The translations under genes were made by a program, and so were the position numbers. Shown one piece after another: positions 47,501 through 55,000 of a stretch of 64,000 nucleotides of DNA. How positions within the stretch are numbered: the first letter of the stretch is position 1; every line of letters begins with the position of its first letter. Below the pieces are notes generated by a model. The model saw only the letters and a list, made by a program, of their open reading frames with translations, searched no databases and was not told the DNA's origin. This DNA comes from Streptomyces sp. NBC_01716 (GTDB lineage: Bacteria > Actinomycetota > Actinomycetes > Streptomycetales > Streptomycetaceae): the NCBI RefSeq assembly GCF_036248275.1, contig NZ_CP109181.1:1178001-1242000 (forward strand). Direction: 5' to 3'.

Positions 47501-48159
47501 CGTTCCGGGTGAGGTGCACGGCCGACGGGGCACCGCTGTTCGAACTCTCCACGGTCTTCGGCTACTTCCCGCCGTCGGCCTTCGACGACCAGCAGGGCCT
47601 CACGGTGTCGGCCCAGGACCGGGTCCGTCTCGACGAGCCCTGCGACCGGGTGGTCGATCTGACCGCCCGGCCCGCTCGTTACTGCGCCGGGGAGCCGCGG
47701 CTGCCGGGTCCCATGCTGCTGATGCTCGACCGGATCACCGGTTCCTGGCCGGACGGGGGCCGCATGGGGCTGGGGCGGCTGCGGTCGGAGAAGGACGTGG
47801 TCCCGGACGAGTGGTTCTTCCGGGCCCATTTCTTCCAGGACCCGGTGCAGCCGGGGTCGTTGGGCGTGGAGGCCATGTGCCAGTTGCTCCAGTACCACCT
47901 TCTTGAGCGCGGCGCCGCGGACGGCGTTCCACGTCCCCGGTTCGAGCCGGTGCTGCCGGGCCACGAGACGACCTGGACGTACCGCGGCCAAATCACCCCG
48001 GCCAACCGGCTGATCCGGGTGGACATGGACATCGTGGAGAGCGGCACGGACACGCGGGGCCCCTACGCGAGGGCGGACGCGTCGCTGTGGGGCGACGACA
48101 CGTGCATCTACCGGGTGCGCGGCCTGGGCATGCGCGTGGTGTCCGACACGGCTCCCTGA
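41524..48159 (+). CDS. PfaC-like synthase: KS-CLF-AT-DH-DH
   Basis: This 2211-residue protein starts with an active KS (about 1-435; Cys193, His328, His364). A KS-like chain-length-factor domain (470-760) follows, in which the Cys position is Glu631 (VSAEEASGL). An AT (840-1210) has GYSSGE with Ser965. After a proline-rich linker come two FabA-type double-hotdog dehydratases (about 1400-1800 and 1830-2211) with AGHFKNDPCMPG (His1690) and AHFFQDPVQPG (His2102). KS-CLF-DH-DH is the PfaC plan. The inserted AT replaces the separate PfaB of marine clusters and resembles fused arrangements of terrestrial bacteria. FabA-like dehydratase/isomerases set cis double bonds in PUFA synthases. Confidence 0.9.
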   Translation: MQFEPIAVVGRGCVLPDALDPDTFWDNIAAGRSSLSAIEEARWRLPRHRAMGSVDDHLDRTWSDVGGYVRGFESVFDPSGFRIAPERILSLDPLFHWVMYGIRQALNEAGREGPLPRAGLVLGNLSYPTPAGAAFAEHVWLSAQRPPLRDALLTGERGRRSDALNRFSSGLPARVAARALGLGAGAWSLDAACASSLYAVKLACDRLHDGTADLMVAGAVSRADPLYLHVGFCGLSAASRTGRSRPFHRDADGLVSGEGAGFVALMRLSEARAARLPVLGVIRGAGLSNDGRGAGLISPAEEGQVRAMRLAYDAAGVAPGTVSLVECHATGTPVGDAVEARAMGRVFGTADDVPIGSVKSNVGHLLASAGVAGLLKVLGALRAGVRPATLGAERPLEALAGTPLRVLTAPEPWSGPRRAAVSAFGFGGTNAHLVVDLPEDGDTVSAVPRPIRPAAAVTAPAPVRKSPGGRTPVAIVALGARVGDGTCTEDFRRAVLGGERRGPAPGVVVELTDLCFPPVGLERTVRHQLLVLEAAREAVRSVSLPRERTMVVIGMGVDPEVARAGARWRVPHWLEQAGLAATPESADLARDAFLPPVTAEGVVGTMPNLVANRISTQLDLAGPGFAVSAEEASGLVALELAARAVRSGEVDAALVGATDLSCEAVHQAAQRDLGREDEPGDAAVVLVLKSLDTARRDGDTVVALLDEANEANNDNDDGEDTANAPDVVIGDGPDAVFDPASAFGRAHAAYGLVCVAVAALSLQHRAVPRPGVPADTATVAHTARASVTPLEGPTASVRLRAADARPWLRGPAPRLRVFSGADRREVLAALESGAESVAGPARLALVADDDAFPGRKEAARRWLAEGGARPADVRYRDRPVTGQTAFVYTNGSAAYPGMGHELMLALPSVGEAVRARHGATGARMRTGAESGVLDQIWGAAELAVHHTVFTREVLGLRPVAALGYSSGESAALVALGAWPDAAGLYRATRDSGLFTTELTGELRAVRRHWERLGVEGHRWSSYLVSAPLEAVRAELAAEVAVHLMAVNAPGVCVIGGESRACAAVVGRIGADHAIELDYDMAAHAPELAQIREVWRAAHHRPTVDVPGVRFYSGATGQSYRPTAERAAEALTAQGLNTIDFAATVEQAWADGVRVFVEHGPRTLCTGWIKRVLGDRDHVAVALDAPGDTRLRQPCLAVAELVVAGVPVHADEFFARLAEAATEVPRPGPTVTVPVLAPPCLPPLEPAVVTLPRAPELAPVPDREAGPSGAPGRAAVPRPGTAEPRPLPDVRPTGPEGRDPRAAGARAAVLRQSRRVAELHQEITAGHTEAHQRFLRASALAVIALGSAGSVPVRPSGPPAPRTAAGPPPAPVRPEPRPALLPAPPPEAAPAQLLRPGPKFDRAQLEHLASREISTLFGPRFAEQDAYAVQTRMPQPPMLFADRVTGIDAVPAALATPGPVRTDGTIWTETDVRPDDWYLDSTGRMPAGLLIEAGQADLLLLSWLGVDLLNRGERAYRLLGCEVTYHGGPPEAGDTLCYEIHIDGHAEHEGVRLAFFHYDCYVDGELRLSVREGQAGFFTPEELAGSGGVRWDPAERPPGDDLPVDPPAVRCGRTRFDADRVRALAQGRPAECFGPGWEATAAHVRPPRLDDGRLRLLHEVTAFDPAGGPWGRGYLRAETPLSPDDWFFAGHFKNDPCMPGTLMLQGGLQAMAFYLAATGFTVDRDGWRFEPVDDHPCRTMCRGQATPVNQRVVYEVFVRGVSAGPVPTLYADVLGSVDGARAFLGRDVALRLVPDWPLSHWRHSGPPVEQDSGTPVPLPLLGGLAGHEEKKPVATAADGFPFDRASLLACAWGRPSEAFGPAYEPFDGTRKVARLPGPPYHFMSRIVSVDGPQGGMREGSGVVAEYDVPARAWYFEQSGGRTMPFAVLMEIALQPCGWLASYVGSALTTDTDLLFRNLDGAGTVTGEVTPATGTVRTHAELTRVSRSGDMIIESFRVRCTADGAPLFELSTVFGYFPPSAFDDQQGLTVSAQDRVRLDEPCDRVVDLTARPARYCAGEPRLPGPMLLMLDRITGSWPDGGRMGLGRLRSEKDVVPDEWFFRAHFFQDPVQPGSLGVEAMCQLLQYHLLERGAADGVPRPRFEPVLPGHETTWTYRGQITPANRLIRVDMDIVESGTDTRGPYARADASLWGDDTCIYRVRGLGMRVVSDTAP

Positions 48160-48249
48160 CGCGAGCGCCCCCTGCTCAGGTGCCGCGTGTGTTCAGGTGC
48201 CGCGTGGCGGTGTCGTCTTCGGGGTGCTGGGCAACGGGCGGTTGCTGCT

Positions 48250-48277
48250 CTGCTCCCCGCGCGTGCGGGGGTGATCC
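48250..48277 (+). other. Solitary type I-E CRISPR-like repeat
   Basis: CTGCTCCCCGCGCGTGCGGG followed by GGTGATCC closely resembles the 28-29-bp repeats of actinobacterial I-E arrays, including the CCCCGC/GCGGGG stem. No second copy occurs at the 61-bp spacing on either side and no cas gene is present. It is either a relic or a hairpin that merely resembles one, for example a terminator after the synthase gene. Confidence 0.35.
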
Positions 48278-48375
48278 GCCCGACAGAGCGCGGAAGAGCC
48301 CTGCGGGAGTTCCGGAGCGGGCAGTCGGGCATCGGCGTAGCTCGTCACCCTCTCTGATGCGAGTGCCCTCCGCCT

Positions 48376-48552
48376 AGGGCGTGTTTTAGAAGTAGCGTCG
48401 TCCGCCCATCGGGCGGGGCCCACGGCGTCTGGTGCGTGCGATCGCAAGGCGGAGGATCATCCTCGTACTGGACGTACTTGGATGACTCCGACAACGCAGC
48501 GAGCGCGCGTGCCAGGCGTCGTGGGCCAGACGGGACTTCTCAAACACGCCCT
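48376..48552. mobile_element. MITE-like element 2
   Basis: This 177-bp element has 18-bp terminal inverted repeats (AGGGCGTGTTTTAGAAGT on the left, matching the complement of the right end at 17 of 18 positions). Its interior contains GATCGCAAGGCGGAGGA (48440-48456), identical in complement to part of the element at 23048, although the ends differ. It has no coding capacity. It sits directly upstream of an excisionase fragment and may have removed that gene's 5' part. Confidence 0.7.
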
Positions 48553-48581
48553 GGCCGAGCTGGCCACGGCGAGCGCCGCCC

Positions 48582-48698
48582 GGCCACCCCAGGGGCCCGC
48601 CGTTCGTGTCGGTCTCGGACCGCGTCGTCATGTACAGCGCCCTCGATGTCGAAGAGTGGCTGCGCAGCCGCCGAGTCGTTCCCCACCGAGAAGCCTGA
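48582..48698 (+). pseudogene. C-terminal fragment of an excisionase-like DNA-binding protein
   Basis: The frame reads GHPRGPPFVSVSDRVVMY then SALDVEEWLRSRRVVP and stops by overlapping the integrase ATG (TGATG). This matches the end of small helix-turn-helix excisionases that precede integrase genes in actinomycete integrative elements. The helix-turn-helix itself is missing, and the MITE-like element ends 30 bp upstream, suggesting that insertion truncated it. Confidence 0.6.
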
Positions 48699-49917
48699 TG
48701 ACCGACAAGGCCATTCTCCCGGTCGGCGTCTGGCTCTCCACCGATATCGAATACCGGCCCAACCGCCCTGCCCCCTACCGAGCGCGCGTCCGGTGGACCG
48801 ATCCCGTCTCGAAGCGCCGTCTGTCCCTCTCCGAGGGAAAGCCCAACGAGGACGAGGCGCAGGAATGGCTCCGGGCCATCATCGAGGCTGCGGAAGCCGG
48901 ACTGTCCCCTTCGCTCGCCACCATGAAGCTCGCCGAATACGGCGAAGCCAACATGGATCTCGCCCTGCGCGGACTGGAGTTGAAGACACACGACCCATAC
49001 CGGGCGGGATGGCGGCAGCGCGTCGTCCCCGCTCTCGGGCATGTCCCGGTACGTATGATCACCAACGGTGCCCGTCGACCGCACCGTCCAGCAGTGGATC
49101 GCCGACGAACACAGCCGGTCAACCGTCAAGAACACCATCGCCGTCCTGGTCCGCGTCATGGAACAGGCCGTCCGGGACGGCCTCATCAAGGTCAACCCCG
49201 CCCGCGTCACCGGCTGGCAGAAGCTCTACAAGCAAGCGGAAGACGAACTTCTCGACCCGCGCGCGCTGGCTCTCCCCAACTGGGAAACGCTCGTGCAGCT
49301 GGCCGAGGCGCTCGTAGCCGCGTCCCACGACCGGTACCGCGGCTGGGGAGAGGTCGCCCTCTTCGCGGCGTGCACCGCAGCCCGGATCGGCGAGGTCTCC
49401 GGATGCCGCGTCGGCGACATCGACACCACCCAGTGGATCTGGACCGTCCGGCGCCAGACCACTCCCGCGCCCGGCGGGCTCACCGACAAAGGCACCAAAG
49501 GAAAACGCGCCCGCAAGGTTCCCACCGTCGAGGAGATCCGCCCCCTCGTCGCCCAGCGCATCCTGTCAGCCGGCCCCGAACCCGACGCCCGCCTGTTCAC
49601 CGGCCCGCGCGGCGGACGCATCTCCACCGCCGTCCTGCGCGACGCCACCCACTGGGACGACGTGGTCACCAAGCTCGGCTACGAACACCTGCGCCGCCAC
49701 GACCTCCGGCACACCGGACTGACCTGGTTCGCCGACGCCGGAGTCCAGGCACACGTCCCTCCGCAGGATCGCCGGCCACGGATCACTGACAACCACCCAG
49801 CGCTACCTGCACCCCGACGTACACAAGATCACGGCCGCCGGGGCGGCGCTCTCCGCACACCTGAGCGTGTTGCGCGCACCACGCTCACTGCCGAGCCCGA
49901 TCGTCGTGACCCGCTGA
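48698..49917 (+). pseudogene. Tyrosine site-specific integrase, two frameshifts
   Basis: The N-terminal part (ILPVGVWLSTDIEYRPNRPAPYRARVRW) runs in one frame to about 49070. The core-binding and catalytic parts continue in a second frame (VDRTVQQWIADEH, AACTAARIGEVSG with catalytic Arg, EHLRRHDLRHTGLTW). After the run near 49758, the last segment IAGHGSLTTTQRYLHPDVH with the catalytic Tyr is in a third frame. Both shifts look like +1 insertions, so the enzyme should be dead unless these are sequencing errors. It ends 100 bp from the 3' end of tRNA-Pro, the standard site for integrative elements of this class. Confidence 0.85.
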
Positions 49918-49963
49918 CCTCGCTCAAGGGCGCCGGTCCCCACCTGGTCCCCAAGAATGATCA

Positions 49964-49997
49964 AGGGCCGGTCTCGGATTTCTCCGAAACCGGCCCT
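49964..49997 (-). terminator. Stem-loop terminator for tRNA-Pro
   Basis: AGGGCCGGT-C-TCGG pairs with CCGA-A-ACCGGCCCT (13 bp with one mismatch) around ATTTCT. It lies 20 bases past the tRNA 3' end on the minus strand and is followed there by a T-rich stretch (TTGATCATTCTT), so it fits intrinsic termination. Confidence 0.75.
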
Positions 49998-50016
49998 GAC
50001 CTACGACTCTCACGAG

Positions 50017-50090
<74 letters not shown>

Positions 50091-50200
50091 ATGCCCGTCT
50101 GACCTGGGGTTTCCCCCGATCGATCGCGCATGAGAACAATACCGCACTCCGAGCGGTGGTCACGAACCGCTTTTTCCCTTGTGCGGCCTGGGCCGGTCGC

Positions 50201-50229
50201 TTGACCTCAACTTAGGTTCAGGTTGCACG
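50201..50229 (+). promoter_or_regulatory. MerR-type promoter/operator of the transketolase operon
   Basis: A TTGACC -35 box overlaps the dyad ACCTCAAC-TTAG-GTTCAGGT (50204-50223; 7 of 8 positions symmetrical). Dyads between -35 and -10 are the mark of MerR-family regulators. The start codon follows only 16 bases after the dyad with no ribosome site, so the transcript is likely leaderless. No merR gene lies in the window. Confidence 0.55.
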
Positions 50230-50238
50230 GTTGTCCCC

Positions 50239-50940
50239 ATGACACCATCAGCGTCGACACCGACCTACGGCTACCAGGACCTCGACCGGCTCCTGGCGCA
50301 CCTGACCGGCGACGAGAAGCACGGGCCCGCCGCGACCTCCACCCTCGATGCGATCTGGGTGCTCTACGACCGGGTGCTGAACGTCTCCCCCGCGACCGCG
50401 GACGACCCCGCGCGGGACCGTTTCCTGCTGTCGAAGGGGCACGGGCCCATGGCGTACTACGCCGTCCTCGCCGCCAAGGGCTTCTTCCCCGAGTCGCTGC
50501 TCGCCGACTTCGGCTCGTACGACTCACCCCTCGGGTACCACCCCGACCGGACGCTCGTGCCGGGCGCCGAGATCAGCAGCGGGTCGCTCGGGCACGGGCT
50601 GCCGCTCGCCGTCGGGAGCGCGCTCGGGCTGCGGGCGCAGGGGCTCGGCGGCTCCAAGGTCTGGGTGCTCATCGGCGACGCCGAGCTGGACGAGGGCAGC
50701 AACCACGAAGCCATCGCCTACGCGGGCCCCACCGGTCTCGAACAGCTGCACACGCTCGTGATCGACAACTCGTCTGCCACATACGGCTGGCCGGGCGGGA
50801 TCGCGTCCCGGTTCACGGCCGCGGGCTGGTCGGCCGTGACCGTCGACGGGCGGGACCACGAGGCGCTGTACGAGGCGTTCACCGCACCCCATCCGGGCCA
50901 GGCCAGGGCGGTCGTCGCCCGCGTCGAGCCGAAGTCCTGA
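50239..50940 (+). CDS. Transketolase N-terminal subunit (thiamine-diphosphate domain)
   Basis: This 233-residue half-transketolase contains the cofactor-binding domain: FLLSKGHGPMAYYAVLAAKG, GSLGHGLPLAVGSALG and the ThDP/metal motif GDAELDEGSNHEA followed by IDNSSATYGW. Split transketolases are widespread in bacteria and archaea. It pairs with the next gene, 41 bp downstream, which supplies the other half. It may act in pentose rearrangement or in a specialised C2-transfer step. The ATG start is probably leaderless. Confidence 0.9.
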   Translation: MTPSASTPTYGYQDLDRLLAHLTGDEKHGPAATSTLDAIWVLYDRVLNVSPATADDPARDRFLLSKGHGPMAYYAVLAAKGFFPESLLADFGSYDSPLGYHPDRTLVPGAEISSGSLGHGLPLAVGSALGLRAQGLGGSKVWVLIGDAELDEGSNHEAIAYAGPTGLEQLHTLVIDNSSATYGWPGGIASRFTAAGWSAVTVDGRDHEALYEAFTAPHPGQARAVVARVEPKS

Positions 50941-50981
50941 CCACGGGTCACCGCCCCCCCTTGCCACTCGGAGGTTTTCAG

Positions 50982-51887
50982 ATGGACACCATGCGTGAGC
51001 GCTTCGCCTCGACCGTGTCGCAGCTCCTGGACGAGGACCCGCGGCTCGCCGTCGTACTCGCCGTGATCGGCAGCGACGGCTTCCGCGAGGCGGAACGCCG
51101 GCACCCGCACCGGGTGATCGACGTGGGGATCCGCGAACAACTGCTCGTCGGCGCGGGCGGCGGGCTCGCACTCGCCGGAATGCGGCCGATCGTCCACACG
51201 TTCGCGAGCTTCCTCGTGGAACGCCCCTTCGAACAGGTGAAGTTGGACTTCGGACACCAGGGCGTGGGCGGCGTGCTGGTGAGCGCCGGGGCGTCGTACG
51301 ACACTCCGTCGGCCGGTCTCACCCATATGTCGCCCGGCGACGTGGCACTGCTCGACACACTCGACGGCTGGACCGTGCAGGTGCCGGGTCACCCGGACGA
51401 GGCCGAGGCCCTGCTGCGGCAGGCCGCGAAGGGCGACGACCGGGTGTACCTACGGCTGTCGCTCCAGACCAACGACATGGCGCGGCCGGTCGACGGGGCG
51501 GGCTTCCTGACCGTACGCGAGGGCCGGCACGGCGTGGTGGTCGCCGTCGGGCCGATGCTGGACAACGTCCTCGTGGCGACGGAGGGGCTCGACACGACGG
51601 TGCTGTACGCGACGACGGTCCGCCCCTTCGACGGCGCGGCGCTGCGCCGGGCGGTCGGCGACACGGGAGCGGCGGAGGCCGTCATCGTGGAGCCGTATCT
51701 CGCCGGGACATCGACCGCATCGGCCACCGAGGCACTGGCCGACGTGCCGCACCGGGTGCTCGGGCTGGGCGTGGGCCGGCGCGAACTGCGCAAGTACGGT
51801 GAGATCACCGACCACTTGGCGGCACACGGCCTCGACCCCCGGTCGCTGAGGGAGCGGATCTCCGGCTTCCTGACGGGAGGTGCGTGA
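50982..51887 (+). CDS. Transketolase C-terminal subunit (pyrimidine-binding domain)
   Basis: This 301-residue partner of the preceding gene has VIDVGIREQLLVGAGGGLALAG, where Glu52 is the residue that activates thiamine diphosphate. The PYR domain follows and then a C-terminal transketolase domain (VVVAVGPMLDN, VLYATTVRPFDGAALR). CGGAGG lies seven bases before the ATG. The pair together equals one full transketolase. Downstream secreted sugar-oxidising proteins suggest a sugar pathway, though they have their own operator. Confidence 0.88.
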   Translation: MDTMRERFASTVSQLLDEDPRLAVVLAVIGSDGFREAERRHPHRVIDVGIREQLLVGAGGGLALAGMRPIVHTFASFLVERPFEQVKLDFGHQGVGGVLVSAGASYDTPSAGLTHMSPGDVALLDTLDGWTVQVPGHPDEAEALLRQAAKGDDRVYLRLSLQTNDMARPVDGAGFLTVREGRHGVVVAVGPMLDNVLVATEGLDTTVLYATTVRPFDGAALRRAVGDTGAAEAVIVEPYLAGTSTASATEALADVPHRVLGLGVGRRELRKYGEITDHLAAHGLDPRSLRERISGFLTGGA

Positions 51888-51973
51888 CGGTACACCCAAC
51901 TCCTATACCACAGTGGGCGCTTCCGACCCATTGACCCCCCGGAACCAGTGAACTTACGCTGTGCGGCGTACTA

Positions 51974-51989
51974 AAGAAAGCGCTTTCTT
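51974..51989. promoter_or_regulatory. LacI-type operator upstream of the ThuA gene
   Basis: AAGAAAGCGCTTTCTT is a perfect 16-bp palindrome with the central CG typical of LacI-family sites, 36 bp before the secreted dehydrogenase start. Its core GAAAGCGCTTTC recurs before the lacI gene at 60128, so the same repressor should bind both. Confidence 0.75.
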
Positions 51990-52024
51990 ACCCTTCGTCG
52001 CCGCCACCTGCACCGGGAGCGCCC

Positions 52025-55000
52025 GTGAGAAGCCGTCCACCAGACCGATCCCCTCTGCGCATCGGCCGATCCCGAGGGGCACTTACGCCCTTCACCGTCG
52101 TCCTGGCACTGCTCGCTCTCGTGCTCGGACTCGGGGTCGCCTCGCCGCCTCCCGCGGAGGCGGCGCCGTACCGTGTCCTGGTCTTCTCCAAGGTCACCAA
52201 CTTCGAGCACGAGTCGATCCAGGCCGGGATCGACGGCATCAAGAAGCTCGGCGCGGAGAACGGCTTCGAGGTCGAGGCGTCCGACGACGCCGGTGTCTTC
52301 ACCGACGCGAGCCTCGGACGCTTCCAGGCGATCGTCTTCAACAACACCAACTCCACGCCGGAGTCGGGCGATCTGCTGGACGCGCCGCAGCGCGCCGCCC
52401 TGCAGAAGTTCGTCCGCGCCGGCGGCGGCTGGGTGGGACTCCACGCGGCGTCCGCGAGTGAACGCGACTGGGACTGGTACGAGGGGCTGACCGGCGCCAT
52501 CTTCGACAAGCACCCCGCCATCCAGACCGGCCGCGTCAAGGTGCTCGACCAGGCGCACCCCTCCACCAAGGGACTTCCGGAGCTCTGGGAGCGTACGGAG
52601 GAGTGGTACAACTGGCGCACCAACCCGACGGGCAAGGTGCACACCCTCGCGCAGATCAAGGTGAACGACGGCATCACCGGGCTGGACGAGGGCGTCGACC
52701 ACCCGTGGTCCTGGTGCCAGAACTACGACGGCGGACGTTCGTGGTTCACCGCCGGCGGTCATGACGCGTCCTCCTTCCAGGAGGAGAACTTCCTCAAGCA
52801 CCTTCTGGGCGGCATCCAGTGGGCCGCAGGCAACAAGCCCGGCGACTGCTCGGCCACCAAGACCGGGTCGTTCAAGCGTACGCAGCTGGCGACCGACCTC
52901 TCCGACCCCTACGAGCTGGCCGTGACCCCGGACCGCCGGGTGATCTACATCCAGCGCACGGGGAAGCTCCAGGTCCTCGACCAGGCGACGATGCAGACCA
53001 CCACCGCGCTGGACTTCGACTACAGCCTGAAGATGACCGAGCAGTCCGACGGGCTCATCGGGCTGACGCTCGATCCGGACTTCGCGGAGAACAACTGGCT
53101 CTATCTCCTGCACTCCGACAAGGAGAAGAAGCAGATCAACCTGTCGCGCTACACGCTGACGGGGAACACGGTCGACCCGGCGTCCGAGAAGCTCATCCTG
53201 GAGATCCCGACCGACCGCGACGAGCAGCGCGCCAACGTACACATGGCCGGCTCGCTCGCCTTCGACAAGGACGGCGACCTCTACATCGCGACCGGTGACA
53301 ACACCGACCCGTTCGTCTCCGACAACTTCACGCCGATCGACGAGCGTCCGGGCCGGCAGGTGTTCGACGCGCAGCGCAGCGCGGCCAACACCAACGACCT
53401 GCGGGGCAAGGTCCTGCGGATCACCCCCGAGGACGACGGGACGTACACCGTCCCCGAGGGGAACCTCTTCGCGCCGGGCACGGAGAAGACCCGTCCCGAG
53501 GTCTACGCGATGGGGCTGCGCAACGTCTTCCGTATCACCACCGACCCGAAGACCGGGGTGCTGCTGGTCGGCGACTACGGTCCCGACTCGCGTTCGGCGG
53601 ACCCGAACCGCGGGCCCGAGGGTACGGTCGAGTTCAACCGGGTCCCGAAGGCGGCGAACCTCGGCTGGCCGTACTGCATCGGCGCCAACACCCCGTTCAA
53701 CGACTACGACTTCGCGACCAAGGTCTCGGGTCCGAAGTTCGACTGCGCCAAGCCGGTCAACGAGTCGCCGAACAACACAGGTCTGCGCGAACTGCCGCCG
53801 GCCGTGCCTGCGACCGTCCCGTACCAGTACTCCGGCTCGCCGCAGTTCCCCGAGGTCGGCGGCGGCGGTGCGCCGATGAGCGGTCCCGTCTACGACTACG
53901 ACCCCGACAACCCCTCGCCCACCAAGTTCCCCGAGTACTTCGACTCGAAGTGGTTCGCCTTCGATCTGGGCCAGAACTGGTTCAAGACGTTCTCGGTCCA
54001 GCAGAAGGACCAGGAGTTCACCGACCCGCGCTTCCCGGACGCCAAGGCGGGGGACATCCAGTCGATCAACAAGATCTTCACCGACATGAAGTTCAACCAG
54101 CTCTTCGAGTCGGAGTTCGGACCTGACGGTTCGATGTATGTGATCGACTTCGGGGTCGGTTCGGGCGCGGGACGTACGGGCGTGATCAACCAGGGCACCG
54201 CCATCTACCGCATCGACTACACCGGTGACGGCCAGCTGCCCACGGCGAAGATCAGCGCCACGTCCGACACCGGGCCCGCGCCGCGGAGCGTGAAGTTCTC
54301 CAGCGCGGGTTCCGGACTGCCGGGGGGCAAGCCCGTCACATACGCGTGGGACTTCGACGGGGACGGCACCGTCGACTCCACGAAGGCCAACCCGACTCAT
54401 ATCTACGTCGACAAGGGCGTCTTCACCGCACGGCTGACGGTCACCGGTCCCGACAAGCTCTCGGCGCAGGCCGGCCAGGAGATCGTCGTGGGCAACACGC
54501 GGCCCGCGCTGACCATCCAGAAGGCCCCGGACGGCGGCATGTTCAGCCTCGGCGACACGGTCCCCTTCACCGTGAAGGTCAGGGACCCCGAGGACGGCAA
54601 GAGCGCGGAGATCGACTGCGGGCGCGTCACCGTCGAGGGGCGGCTCGGTCACGGGACCACGCTGCACCCGGTGCAGTCCAAGCAGGGCTGCGCGGGTGAG
54701 TTCACCGTCCCGACGAACGACGAGCACGCGAACCAGGATCTCTTCTTCCGCATCACCGCCAGTTACAAGGACGACGGCGGCGACGGCGCCCCCGCGCTGA
54801 CGGGAACCGCCGTCTCGAATCTGAAGGCCTCCTACCGCGAGGGCGAGTTCTTCAGCGAGACCGGCGGCGACGGCGGCGGCGTCACCATCGGCGCCCGCGC
54901 CGAGGCGTCCGGCGGCAGGCGCGTGATCGAGATCGAGCACGGCGACTGGGTCGCGTTCGACCCGGTGAACCTCACGGGCGTGCAGTCCGTGACGGTCGGC

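Noticed and set aside
42592..47991. An 1799-codon open frame on the minus strand opposite the PfaC-like gene
   Set aside because: It is the antisense shadow produced by strong third-position GC bias. The sequence has no recognisable domains and is rich in Arg, Gly and His, while the plus strand encodes a complete multidomain enzyme.
48160..48375. A short CRISPR array downstream of the PfaC-like gene
   Set aside because: Only one repeat-like unit exists; no second copy at the expected spacing and no cas genes.
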